This document shows, piece by piece, positions 45,349 to 56,302 of a stretch of 64,000 nucleotides of DNA. This stretch comes from Rhabdophis nuchalis. Lineage: Eukaryota > Chordata > Lepidosauria > Squamata > Natricidae. The translations under genes and the position numbers were made by a program. Below the pieces are notes generated by a model. That model saw only the letters and a program-made list of their open reading frames with translations. It was not told where the DNA came from and did not search any database. How positions within the stretch are numbered: position 1 is the first letter of the stretch; every line of letters begins with the position of its first letter. The stretch covers positions 118,236,610 to 118,300,609 of the forward strand of contig CM077647.1 of assembly GCA_039707465.1 (NCBI GenBank), in the 5' to 3' direction.

Positions 45349-45515
45349 GAGCCATACTATGTCCGTTGCATTAAACCCAATGAGAAAAAGTCACCACAGC
45401 AGTTTGATGAAGAACGATGCAAGCATCAAGTTGAATATCTTGGACTTCTGGAAAATGTAAGAGTACGACGGGCAGGATATGCCTATCGCCAGACGTATGA
45501 AAAATTTCTTCACAG
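45349..45515 (+). CDS. MYO1D: MYO1D exon 15 (residues ~583-637), SH1/converter start
   Basis: Encodes [20 protein letters not shown], then [20 protein letters not shown] and [16 protein letters not shown]. This contains the RCIKPN motif and the SH1-helix/converter region that transmits force to the neck. Ends in AG of a split Arg. Acceptor TCTTTTAG, donor CACAG|GTAAAA. Confidence 0.97.
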
Positions 45516-45602
45516 GTAAAAATTTATGAAAACTTTGCAAATTTCTTATATCTATATAATATATAATATATAATTCTTATATCTTACATCAAATTTCTTA
45601 TA

Positions 45603-46795
45603 TCTATATAAATAAAAATGTAGAATAGTTTGTGCAAAGCTGTTAATCTCAGAAAGTACTGCACCAATTGGCACCAAATTTTCACACAATGTTCCCAAGG
45701 ACTTCTGATGCAATCATACATACATTTTGTGTGGCTGGCACACGTGTGTTATGGGCGAGCAGCACAAACGTAAAAGGTATGCACTTCTCAAGTTTTCACC
45801 TCCCTTAAGCTCCTCCCACCTGGCTGCTTCTTATGATGCATCATGCACACGCCCCTCCCAGCGCTTTCAACATCACATTTCCAACAGTCATTTCCTCAGC
45901 AACCAAATCCAATGTTCCCTCACACATGGCACACTCCCATGTGGCCCAGGTAGGCCTACTAGGCCCAAAACAAGATGCAGGGGTTGGCACCATGTGGCCC
46001 AGGCAGGCCTAGTAGGCCCAAAACAAGATGCAGGGGTTGGCACACACCCATGTGGCCCATTTTTGGTCCCAGGAGGCTGCATGGTAGGTAGGTAGGTAGG
46101 TAGGTAGGTAGAGGGATAGAGAGAGATAGGGAAACATATGTAGGTAGATAGGTAGAGGGATAGAGAGAGAGGGAAAATACAGTAGGTAGGTAGAGGGATA
46201 GAGAGAGGGGGGGAGAAATACAGTAGGTAGGTAGGTAGGTAGGTAGGTAGGTAGGTAGGTAGGTAGGTAGAGGGATAGAGAGAGAGGGGGAAAATACGGT
46301 AGGTAGGTAGGTAGGTAGGTGGGTAGGTAGGTAGGTAGAGGGATAAAGATAGAGAGAGGGAAAATACAGGTAGGTAGATAGGATAAAGAGAGAGGGGGGA
46401 GAAATACGGTAGGTAGGTAGGTAGGTAGGTAGGTAGGTAGGTAGGTAGGTAGGTAGGTAGGTAGAGGGATAGAGAGAGATAGGGAAAAATATAGTAGGTA
46501 GGTAGGTAGGTAGGTAGGTAGGTAGAGGGAAAGAGAGAGAGGGAGAAATACAGTAGGTAGGTAGGTAGGTAGAGGGATAGAGAGAGGGGGGAAATACAGT
46601 AGGTAGGTAGGTAGGTAGGTAGGTAGGTAGGTAGGTAGGGAGAGGGAGAGAGGAAGAAATACAGTAAGTAGGTAGGTTGGGGGTTATATGGTGGTTGTGT
46701 GTATGTGTTTGTGTGTGGGGGTGTAGATCTACACACAGATTGGTTGGCCATTTAACCAGACTGGGCCACAGCAACACGTGGCCGGGTACAGCTAG
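45603..46795 (+). mobile_element. Non-autonomous Helitron (~1.19 kb) carrying a GTAG minisatellite
   Basis: Starts TCTATATAAATAAAAATG directly after an A (45,602) and ends CAGCTAG directly before a T (46,796), the Helitron TC...CTAG in an A^T target. A 3' hairpin GGCCAC/GTGGCC (46,764-46,769 with 46,778-46,783) lies about 9 bases before the end. The interior has a ~60-bp phrase repeated about twice ('aggcccaaaacaagatgcaggggttggcac', 45,960-46,060) and then the minisatellite at 46,082-46,672. There is no Rep/helicase ORF. The long Tyr/Leu/Pro/Thr frames are array translations. Confidence 0.88.
46082..46672. repeat. Minisatellite (GTAG)n-GAGGGATAGAGAGAGAGGG-AAATACA, ~590 bp
   Basis: About ten composite units: a variable (GTAG)n run followed by GGGATAGAGAGAG and GGGAAAATACAG. 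Unit-for-unit it resembles the arrays at 28.26-28.69 kb and 57.42-57.92 kb, although it sits in a different class of transposon. Confidence 0.9.
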
Positions 46796-47652
46796 TTTAA
46801 TAATAAAAACATGTTTGTGGTTTGATATTACATTAGCATTCTTACACAAATCACAGTTATGTCTTCAAATAACTTTAAGAGAAATTATCAAGATTAGTGA
46901 GGCCAGCTAAAGAAAACCCCATTTTATATCACTTTTTAATATTCTATATAAATACATGCATTTTTTATGGAACAGCAGAAGTTTCATGAGATATCTAAAG
47001 ATTTTACACAAATCTTTTATTAAAATGCATTACACATTAAATCCAAATGGAACAGTTTTTATAAATCCTTTTCTTTTTTGCTCAAGGCTCAATTCTCTTT
47101 ATCAACTAAAGCAAGACCTCTCATACTTATTTAGAACTATTTGACAAAAGCAAGAGCATGTTAAAATTATTATTTGTAAACATGATTAAATTATTCAGCC
47201 AAATCCACTTGAATCTTAGCTTAATTTAATATCATTAATTACTTTTAGCTTTGCAAGATATCCAGTCTACTATAAGGTATTACATATATTTACAAATAAA
47301 CCAAGAATTTTAGTTTCCAAAATACACTGAAAAAAAAAGATTTGTCTTATCTGCAGATGGGCTTATAATATGCAAACCCAACAATTTAATTTGCATATCA
47401 TTTATTCTGTGACTTTGGCAATTGCAGCTTGTTCAGTAAATTACTGAATAACAACACAAGCACTAGTGATATTTCACAGTTATTGCAAATTAGCATTTTG
47501 TAATACATGTTTAAGATTTCCTAATTCTTTCTATGGGAAATCTACCTTGGCAAGGTAATTTGAGTTGTTGTGAACCTTTCTGCCATATTGCTAACCATCA
47601 CATTTAATATTGGCAAACAATTTTTTTAAAAAAAATACGTGTATCAATGCAG
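46796..47652. other. MYO1D intron 15, end
   Basis: AT-rich; nothing recognised. Confidence 0.55.
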
Positions 47653-47860
47653 GTACAAAATAATTCCTGAATTTACTTGGCCAAATCACAAACTACCATC
47701 TGACAAGGAGGCTGTGAAGAAATTGATTGAGCACTGTGGCTTTCAAGACGATGTGGCATATGGAAAGACAAAGATTTTTATTCGCACACCACGAACACTG
47801 TTTACGTTGGAAGAAATGCATGCCAAGATGCTTGAATGGGTGGTTCTCTTTCTACAAAAG
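47653..47860 (+). CDS. MYO1D: MYO1D exon 16 (residues ~639-707), converter and first IQ
   Basis: Encodes [20 protein letters not shown], then [20 protein letters not shown] and [20 protein letters not shown], ending VVLFLQK. The last residues with exon 17 form the first calmodulin-binding IQ motif ([11 protein letters not shown]). The stretch [12 protein letters not shown] differs at several positions from the human residues I remember. Acceptor AATGCAG, donor AAAAG|GTGAGA; ends in phase 0. Confidence 0.97.
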
Positions 47861-49060
47861 GTGAGAAGCAACACTGACATTTCTTATAAAATAATCTACA
47901 TCTGATACCCATAGATTCACAGAATGGAAAAAACATAATTTGTAAAACAAGATGCCTTTAATCACGTGCTAGTCCTGGTGACTTACATGTACATATGCAT
48001 ATAGTTTTCTTGGCAGTGATAAGGGAGTGATTTGCATTGCCTTCTTAAAGAATATTGTTTTTTTCCCTTTCAGATCTATCATATTTTCAATGTAGCTTTA
48101 ACTCTAAGGGGTTAAAATAGATGAAAAACCAAACTGGATTTGAAAGACCTGTCCAGTCTTGTTATGTTCACATGTTACCCATCCAGATGTCTGTAGGAAT
48201 CTTACAAACTAAATAATAGCACTTTCCTCCTCATATTTCCCAAGAAATAATCCCAGAGAAACAACCCTTTGCTCACAAGAGGGGTTGTCACTTAAATAAT
48301 ATTCGCTATTATCTCTTCCTCCATGAATTGGTGTAATTTATACTTAAAGCCATTCAAGTGATAGTAACTAATACATCTTGGGTGAAGACAATTATATGGT
48401 TAAGCATATGTTGCATAAAAAGTATCTCTGTCCATTTAGGATCTGTGGATGATCTCAGTTCAAATATTATTGAAAAGAGAAAGAAAAACAATTCCATCCC
48501 TTTGCTTCATATAATGTGTAATAGCTTATTTCTGTGGCGTGTTCTCTTTTATTTGGTCTCTTTTTTCCATGCTAAAAACTCCCTAATGTTCCTACAGCTC
48601 TTGGATAATTTTTCTTGCCAGTCACACACTTCTGCATCAGCTGCTGCTGTGAATCCCCCAGCAGTAGTTTTAGCAATTGCTTATTATTGGCAAAGAGCGA
48701 ACAGTGTTGTTAAAAAATATTTTGTGGAGTCCTTAGTGCTCTCTGAGCTTGGTTGTTTGCTTACAGAGGTTTTATTACCCAACTAAGTAACATCATTACT
48801 GCTGTGAAAAAAATGTTTTCTTATTGCTATCAAAACCCAATTTCTTCATAAGAAAACTGGTCATTCAAAGCAAATAAGTTGAAATATAACAACCAAATTT
48901 GCTTTGCAGAAGTAAACAATTTATTATTCTCTATTGTCTCATTAATTATTTAAACATTAAGCTATTTTCATAATCTAAGTAGTAAGCTGATAGTTATATG
49001 AGAAAATGAGTAAGATATATTTGAACAAGATGGAAATCCATGGTAGGAATAGAAGTTACA
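47861..49060. other. MYO1D intron 16, first part
   Basis: AT-rich intron. 48,727-48,800 carries one arm of the 'ctctctgagcttggttgtttgcttaca...acccaactaagtaacatcat' repeat also seen as a hairpin at 21.4 kb. The 142-codon open frame here has no recognisable domain. Confidence 0.5.
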
Positions 49061-49098
49061 ATTCTTAATAACACAGGCTCTAATTTGAAGCATCATAT

Positions 49099-49141
<43 letters not shown>

Positions 49142-49411
49142 CCGTATTTATTCGAGTATAACGCGCACACGTGTATAACGCGCACCCCCTAATTTTCGAT
49201 TTAAAATCGGTATAAAATTTTGTTTCACTTTTTCTCGGCTCAGACCAAGCATTGTAAGTGACAAACGTTGTTGAACACGTGCGGCCATGATAAAAATCGT
49301 TTATAACGCGCACCCTCGTTTATAACGCGCACCCTCGTTTATAACGCGCACCCAAACTTTGAGTTCTTTTTTTGGTAGAAAATTTTGCGCGTTATACTCG
49401 AATAAATACGG
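49142..49411. mobile_element. TA-flanked palindromic MITE (270 bp)
   Basis: The left 26 bases (starting CCGTATTTATTCGAGTATAA) are exactly the reverse complement of the right 26 (ending CTCGAATAAATACGG), with TA on each side (49,140-49,141 and 49,412-49,413). The interior has three tandem 19-bp units beginning CGTTTATAACGCGCACC (49,297-49,353). It inserted into the (TTTA)n end of a LINE tail. The perfect TIRs suggest recent activity. Confidence 0.9.
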
Positions 49412-49413
49412 TA

Positions 49414-49600
49414 TTTATTTATTTATTTATTTATTTATTTTATTAGATTTCTAGACCGCCCCCTCTCCCCAAGGGGACTCAGGGCAGTGTACAGGTAAAA
49501 ATTCAAAACTACTAAAACCATAACAATACATACAAAGTTAAAATCAAATTAAATAATCCTGTACAAATTTATAAAAGTTAAAACTAAACCCATAAAACCG
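49414..49600 (-). mobile_element. L2-like LINE 3' tail with (TTTA)n
   Basis: 'gatttctagaccgccccctctccccaaggggactcagggcagtgtacagg' reversed is the L2-like tail. Its microsatellite is the TTTA tract at 49,096-49,140 and 49,414-49,440, split by the MITE. Confidence 0.68.
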
Positions 49601-49680
49601 AATAAAATAATTATTCGGTTTTATTTAACAATAAAATATTGTTAACTGATGCTTCAAATTAGAGCCAGTGTAATTAAAAA

Positions 49681-50565
49681 TTCCAGAAATGAGAGCTATT
49701 TTCATTAGATGACAACCAGAAATAATTCCTGGTAAATATTCATTCTCTGTTTCTTAAACACATACATACAAACACAGTTGTAATACGTTCATTAAATAAT
49801 GCCATTATTTAATTTTTAAAATTAACTACAGGACTTTAGACTTGGCTTATTTATTTTATTCTTATTGGTACTTCTGTACCATGAAAAAAGATGGTATCCA
49901 CTATTACTGATTAAAAGCTTGTTATAGAAACTAAGCAAAAATACTTTTGGTGAAGATGATTTTTTTTCAGTATCACACTTTTTTGAATGTCTTTGAATGC
50001 ACTTTGTCAATTATCTTTCCAAATTAAAATACTATCTTTTCATATTTTTTTTGCTGCAACCTGAATTTGTATTGTTTTCTTAATTTGCACAAAATGCATA
50101 CTTTTAACTCCCTTGATAATAAAACTGTTAGTGTGAAAGAGTCTCTTTTATACTTACAATAGTGGTAAGGAACATTGGCAACCTTGGTGTTTTTTTAAAA
50201 AAAATCTTTACCTTTACATATCACATACCACTCAAGGCTATTTATGTTATTTGTTCATTACTGAATTATAATTTTTGTACAGCATACTTTTCTATATCAG
50301 CTTTTGAGACAAATAACAATAACAATAGATAAAAATACTGCATACACTAAAAATAATTACTAAAAGTAAACCTAATTAGAAACTAATCCAAAATAAATCA
50401 GTCCTAACAAAAACAACAAAGCTTGTATTGAAAAGACAGTGAAGAAAGAAGTGTAATAGTCAGGAGATTCAGGCAGTTCAACTAAGTATAAAGATTTATT
50501 GCAAGCTTAAGCTCTCTACAAGAATCTGAGCTACTAACAGTCAAAGCAAATTGATGGTAGATAAG
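49681..50565. other. MYO1D intron 16, unannotated
   Basis: AT-rich intronic sequence; a short unknown repeat may lie at 50,450-50,565. Confidence 0.5.
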
Positions 50566-50569
50566 AGTT

Positions 50570-52690
50570 AAAGGAATTCGGACTTCCAGCTGATGTCATA
50601 GTGAGATTGAATGCTAGAAGCCACTCTCTACGCTCCCACGCTGAGTTCTTCCCATTGGAGGGCTCCAAAAGGAACTAAAGCTACCCTGTAGGGGTGGCAA
50701 AGAAAAGAGGGGGGCCCTGCAGATTGCAGTGAGTCGCAATTTTCCCATCTGAACCAGGGCTTTCTTCCCTCTCATCCACGACAAGAAGAGGCAGCCATTA
50801 TGGCTGCTGAGAAGCTGGGACAGCTGAGGGAACAAAGAAAGTGCAGGAGTGATATAGATGGACAGTGATTGGAACTGGGTGACTCCTTTTTTACCTAATC
50901 TAACCCTAAAAGGGGGAAAAATCCAGAAAAAGAGACTCTTGGAACTATCTGTTAAAGCAGAGAACAAGTACTTAGTGAAAAATCCCAGACCCAAAAGAAA
51001 GGAACCAAGGGAGAAAAGTAAAAACAAACTTTTAAAACATAGAAAATTGGATTTTTCAACTGGATAGGCGCTGTTTTGGAAAGGCATTTACAACGCTGAA
51101 ACTTAAGCTGAGGACATCACTTTCTGATGAATGGAAACTATACCATACTCCTACAAGTCTGGAAAAATTTATGATAAGAGAAATAAAGAACATTTATCTG
51201 GAGAACTGTGGTGATCTGAAGAACTGTGAAGAACCTTCTGCTCTACATTTATCTACTTTATTACTACTGGAGGTTCAACTGTGAGAACAAGGAAGATAAA
51301 GTGACTCTTGAATGTTAAGATATATGACTAAACCTATAGAGTGGACGTAATTGGAAGACTTTCTGGACTATCTAAATGGAACTGATTGAATAATCCTGGG
51401 ATATAAAGAAATTCGATTATTGTACTCTCTGAGGAGCAACATTAGGCCTGAATATGTGGTTTTTGGACTATTGAGTAAGAGTGGGACTTACTAAAATAAG
51501 ACAAGATGATCCACGACAGGAAATGAGTGGAATGTTAGAAGAAATAGTGTTGATGTTCCAAAACATTAATGACACTGTGACAAAAAACGACAGGGAGATA
51601 AAGAGCCTAATGCATGACATAGATGGGAAAATATTCTACAAGGGACAATGAATAAAGATCAAAATGTCCAGGAAAGGGAAGAGACAACAAAAAGAATGTA
51701 GGAAAAGATAGAACAGACAAATCAGGAAATAAATCAAGAAGACAAGAAGAAGACAATAAAAATAATAATGACTGATGAAACAAATCAAGGAAAAACTATT
51801 TTAAGAGATTTAAAATGGAATTGGATAAGCAGGAAGATACTTTTGAAAGGGAGATAGGTGATTGGGCAAACACTTTGGAGGCCTGGCAGCATAAAATGGG
51901 AGAGATGGGAGAAATGTTTAGATTGAATAGTAAAGATGTAGATGTAGATAGAAACAAAGATTCAAGAGAGGAGTGGGGGGGGGGGAGCCAAAAAAACAAA
52001 TAAGAATTGAAGTATTAAAATAGGCAAGAGATGAGGGATAGAAAGAATTTCCTTTTAATATAATGGAGGCCTGACTAAAACTAGAATAGAGGTATAAATA
52101 AGAATACACACTTTTATATAATACAATAGAATAAAAACCAATAGATAGATGGAAAGATAAGAGGTTGAAAGATGATATTATTATGTATGTTTAAATAATA
52201 AGGTGATTGGCATTAGAATAGCACATTGAAACATTGAACAATTAAATAATGAAGGATTATATCTCAATACAAACACATAATATCAACGTTAGGATTACAA
52301 AAGGTGGCCTGACTAAAAGCTAGAATAGAGGTAGAAATAAGAATTAAGGGGAATATTAGTATACACATTTTCATACAATAGAATAAAAGCTATAACCAGA
52401 TGGAAAAATTAGAGGTTGAAAGATGGTATTACTATGTACAGTATGCTCAAATAATATTGTGATTGGCATTAGAATGGCACATGGAAACACTGAACAACTA
52501 AATAATGAAGGATTGTGTCTTAATATAAACATTTGTATTAACACTAAGATTACAAAAGTTTGACTAATGTAACCAATATTATTAACATCATTATTGTTAT
52601 TTGTATCAAAATGAATGATACCCAGATGCCACACTTTCATGTATTAATGTTGATGTATATTTAAAAATAATATATATATATATTTAATAT
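50570..52690 (+). mobile_element. L1-like retroelement remnant (5' UTR + broken ORF1 + repeated 3' part)
   Basis: Starts 'ggacttccagctgatgtcatagtgagattg', a phrase I associate with L1 5' ends. About 950 bp later comes a coiled-coil reading frame (51,507: MIHDRKMSGMLEEIVLMFQN; 51,815-52,000: KQEDTFEREIGDWANTLEAW) interrupted by stops. The 3' part contains a tandem duplication and ends in a TA-rich tract (52,660-52,690). No reverse transcriptase is recognisable. Family assignment is tentative. Confidence 0.5.
52068..52561. repeat. ~238-bp tandem duplication
   Basis: Unit 1 starts at 52,068 and unit 2 at 52,306, both with GGCCTGACTAAAA. They share 'gaggttgaaagatg', 'gtgattggcattagaat' and 'aataatgaaggatt' in order and end with GATTACAAAAG. 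Moderately diverged. Confidence 0.85.
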
Positions 52691-52699
52691 ATACAAAAA

Positions 52700-54335
52700 G
52701 TAATTCAAAGTGGACTGGACTTGGATATCTTGTGGGTGTGAAGCGACTCAATGACTAATGATGTGTTTGAACCCACCATCAGGCTTAGCCTGGTCATCTC
52801 CTACAGGTGATTTGGCCACGGCAAATTGGTTGTGGCGAGCCTGCCATGGCAAGTTGGCCGTGGTGAATTTTCCGTAGCAGATACAGCAATTTAAGTAAGG
52901 GGCATAGTTGCTGCATTAGCCTCTGAGATTTGAAAGCACATGGGCTGTTTGCAATTCTTTTAGTAATAGTTTATTAAATAATTGGAGGGTAGTAAGGAGG
53001 AAGCACACTTTTGTGGTATTTTTCCAACTTCTTTATATTTTATCAGTTACATAGTTAGTCCAATTTATTTAAGGCAGTTAATATAACAACTATAAAATTA
53101 AAACCAAGTTGGTTTTGGAAATACTCTTTCATTGTAAACATCAATTTATGTTAGAACAAATAGGACTCAGTGTTTAATGCATGGCTTTATTTAAATCATG
53201 CGTCTAATGCCTATTTCCCACACATACTTGGGCTCACATTTTTTGTAATGCGAACTGATAATTTACGAAGCTGCCAACTTAACTTCTCAGAAATCCTTTT
53301 GTTCAGTTCCCCAAGCCACTTTCTCTGCTTGGAAAGGCATCTGTTTGATTCCCTCAAAGTGCCTTCGTGGAGAAAAACATGTCATCTTAAGTTTCCTGGT
53401 CCACATAGAATAATATCCTTTCACAAATGTAAATTTGTCTGCCATCCTTCCCAGCCTTGTGAGTAGCGCTGCTCTGCCCCGCCCCCTCACCTTGAAGCAT
53501 TCTAGTTTCCCCAGATACTCCTCTTAGGAGACTTGTCAATCAGATCCCCAGCAGCTGTCGTTGCCATAGTAATGTTTCTGGGCTAAGTGGTGGGTGGTGA
53601 GGGGGTGGATGGGAATGAATAGATGAGAGGAAAAAGGAAAACAAAAGCAGGGCCAACTTGTTATAATTTAATATTTTGGTTCCAAATATGTTCTTAAAAT
53701 GGTATTGTTAGTGCCGAACAAACAAAAGCCTCTATGATAGAGGGTTTTTCATATTTAGTTACAGACCAGAACCTTAAGTGGAGATGGGCTTCAGCTTAAT
53801 GACCTTATCAAGGGTTTTTCATTCACCACCTTTTGAGATCAGATTTCAGTCAGTTGGTAAGAACAAATACTGTTTATCTATCAACATAATACATTGATTA
53901 ACAGAAAATTCCCAACATATACTTCAGATCATAGGGAATTGGTTCCGTGTAATTGAAAAGATCCTTAAGGCTAACATTTAAGACTTGGAAATCAGTTTCC
54001 ATTTGGCAAATAGTTTTTAACACTCAGAATTAAAGAATTCTAAATTACTCTAAGCCACGTTATGTCATTTTTCATTTTATTGTTTTACCAAGCTTATATA
54101 TCCTACTCCAATCATCAAGCAACTTTGAAGACCTCATGCTTTTCTTGTATGTAAACAAAATATTCTCATCTGAGATGTTTTATTGAAAACAATATAAGAA
54201 AGCTAAGTCCCTGGGAGAAAATTATCTAACTCACTTCAGATTGGGTGCATGGGAAATCAACTTTTCTTTAACAGTGTGAAATATTGTTTTTTCAATTAGC
54301 TCAAACAAGTATGAACGAGGTTTAGTGTGATCTGA
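52700..54335. other. MYO1D intron 16, unannotated
   Basis: Mostly AT-rich. 52,800-52,880 has a short repeated phrase (GGCCACGGCAAATTGG / GGCCGTGGTGAATTTT). The minus-strand open frame at 53,287-53,490 has no recognised domain. Confidence 0.5.
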
Positions 54336-54344
54336 GAGTGTACA

Positions 54345-54965
54345 GTACATATAATTCAATCAGAATAGAGCTGGAAGGGACTAATCCAACCCCCTGTTTA
54401 AGCAAGAGACTATAGCATTTCAGACAAGTCTCTTCTTAAAAATAATCAGTGGTGAAGCACCCACAACCTCTCAAAGCAAGCTGTTTCATTGGTAATTGTT
54501 CTAATTGTTAAGATCTGTAATTCCAGATTGCTTCTCTCCTTGATTAGTTTCCATTCATTTTTTTCTTCTCTTGCCTTCTGATGCTTTGGAAAATAAGTTA
54601 ACCCCTTCTTCTTTGTAGCTGAATACTGCTATCATGTCAGCCCTAGTCCTTCTTTTCTGTAGAGTTGCTCTTCTCTGCAATTTTTCCAAAGTTTCAACAT
54701 CTTTTTTGTATTCTGACTAAAACTGGATGCAGTAGTCCAGGTGTGGTCTTACTAAGGTTTTATAAAGCAGTACTAATACTTCATGCGATTTTTATTCTAT
54801 GTATGCCTCTTTTTATACAACCAAGGATTGTGTTAGCTTTTTTGACTACTGCTGCACACTGCTGACTCATGCTTAAATGATTGTCCACTAGGATGCCAAA
54901 ATCCCTTTCACAGTTCCTGTTTTTGAGCCAGAAGTAAAGATTAGGTTTTGCTTAAACTGTACTCC
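54345..54965 (-). mobile_element. CR1 LINE 3' region, degenerate
   Basis: The + strand shows reversed CR1 phrases: 'agaatagagctggaagggac', 'aactggatgcagtagtccaggtgtggtcttac', 'gttagcttttttgactactgctgcacactgctgactcatg' and 'ccaaaatccctttcacag'. They match CR1 consensus phrases as I remember them in birds and reptiles. Heavily diverged and without an ORF, so old. Confidence 0.7.
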
Positions 54966-55136
54966 TACCTTTGGTTTTATGTAATAAGCATGAAAATAAT
55001 TCTCTAAGGATCTCAGTCCTCAATTTACAAGAGTAATTAAGCCCACCATAACTCACAATGGTCATAAAGCAGGTCACTAGATAACCAAACCTGATTTTAT
55101 GATCTTGTTGTGGTCATGAAGTGGATGCCGGGTTTT

Positions 55137-56248
55137 TTTTGGTTTTTTTAAAACAATTTTTATTTGTTTTTACAATATGTATAGGAAAAGGGTTGTAGGG
55201 TAAGTATAACATTTTAGTGGCTTCCAAGCCGGAGGCGGTTGTCCTCCCAAAACTTCATACAAATACAGGGTTTTTTTTAAGAAAAACGAAGGGCCATCAC
55301 ACATATACATTACATTGTATAATTCATATGTTCAATCATGTTTTCCATTGCCATCTAGTTTCAACAATCACAGTAGAAATTTCAAATAAAATCATTTTTG
55401 GGATCTGAGTCTTTTTGCTATTTATTCTTCTTCCCCCTTCCCATCTACGGGCGGGGCCATGGCCCCCCCTGCTCCCTCTTCTTCGTCTCCTAGGAGTGAG
55501 GAGTGCTTTTGAAGAAAGGCCTCCGCCTCTCTTAATGTTTTAACTCTAATTCTACCTCCCTCCCAGAAGACCAACATATCTTCAGGCAGTAACCATTTGA
55601 ACCAAACTCCTTTTTTATATAATTTCTTGGACAAGAAGGAATATTTCCTTCTTATCTCTCTAATTTTTTTTGGAATTTGTTTCAAAACAGTAACTTCTTT
55701 TTCTTGATATTTCAAGGGTCCTCCCCATTGGGCCCTCAATATCTCATCCCTTGTGGACCTCCTTAAAAATTTAATATGAACTTCTCTTGGTACATAATTT
55801 ATTCTAGCATATGCTGAGTTAATTCTACAAACCAGGTCCATATCCCACCAGAGTTGTTCTTTATTTCTTTTAATATAATCTGCTAAAATTGTACTCATAA
55901 TATCTTTAAGATCTTCTCCCTCTATCTCTGGTACATTCTGGAACCTGAGAAAAAAAGACATTCTTTCAAATTCTATCTTGGTCATATGACCTCCCAGTTC
56001 TGCCCTCTCACTCTGAATTTCCTTTACCTCTTCCCTCATCTCAGCTGACCCTCCCTCTAACGCCTCAATTTTTTGTTTGTTATCCATTGTATTTCTTTGT
56101 GTTTCCAACAGCTCTATTTTTAGACTTGTCAGCTCTTTTCACATTTTATGTACATTTTTCATTATGTCCTGAAGCATCTCATTTGTTGACAATTCTTGGG
56201 TGCTCTATCCAGTCGCTTCTTTTTGCAACAATGCAGTGATCTTTGTCT
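55137..56248 (-). mobile_element. L1-type ORF1-only element, 5'-truncated second copy
   Basis: Antisense to MYO1D. The T-rich run at 55,133-55,150 is the poly(A) tail. The next ~250 bp is a 3' UTR like that of the 23.2-kb copy ('ttttatttgtttttacaatatg' versus 'ttttattggttttacatttt'), then ORF1. It is 5'-truncated about 56,248. GATGCCGG plus T's on both sides (55,124 and 56,249) look like a target duplication with one indel. Again no ORF2 lies between ORF1 and the tail. Confidence 0.78.
55392..56245 (-). pseudogene. L1 ORF1p-like, degraded copy
   Basis: The open part is 55,422-56,108 (228 codons), containing coiled coil (KQKIEALEGGSAEMREEVKE), RRM (FERMSFFLRFQNV, YRKR-type NSAYARINYVP region) and C-terminal domain (REVHIKFLRRSTRDEILRAQ, VLKQIPKKIREIRRKYSFLS, DMLVFWEGGRIRVKT). 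An in-frame TAA cuts it after GKGEEE. Beyond it IAKRLRSQK and the ancestral TGA at 55,392-55,394 are still readable, matching the IAKRLRSKK end of the intact copy. Upstream, two more in-frame stops separate further coiled-coil codons. Confidence 0.85.
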
Positions 56249-56302
56249 GATGCCGGTTTTTATTGAAAGTTGATTTCCAGCAAAATCATCATAAATTGAC
56301 TC

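Larger units (their letters stand above)
49062..49680. repeat. Flanking inverted repeat (~34-bp arms) around a LINE tail plus MITE
   Basis: GGCTCTAATTTGAAGCATCA at 49,076-49,095 has its exact reverse complement at 49,647-49,666. The match continues outward for ~14 bases with a few mismatches (49,062-49,095 versus 49,647-49,680). Between the arms lie a (TTTA)n tract, the MITE and an L2-like LINE tail. Confidence 0.82.

Noticed and set aside
46082..46672. CRISPR-like alternation of repeats and spacers
   Set aside because: The units are low-complexity and the 'spacers' are variants of one another; the host is a vertebrate intron.
45888..46849. Frames of nearly 300 codons rich in YLPT on the minus strand
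   Set aside because: Translation of the GTAG minisatellite inside the Helitron; no start context or domain.
48358..48786. 142-codon open frame in intron 16
   Set aside because: Composition and lack of domain fit chance; its 3' part overlaps a repeat arm.
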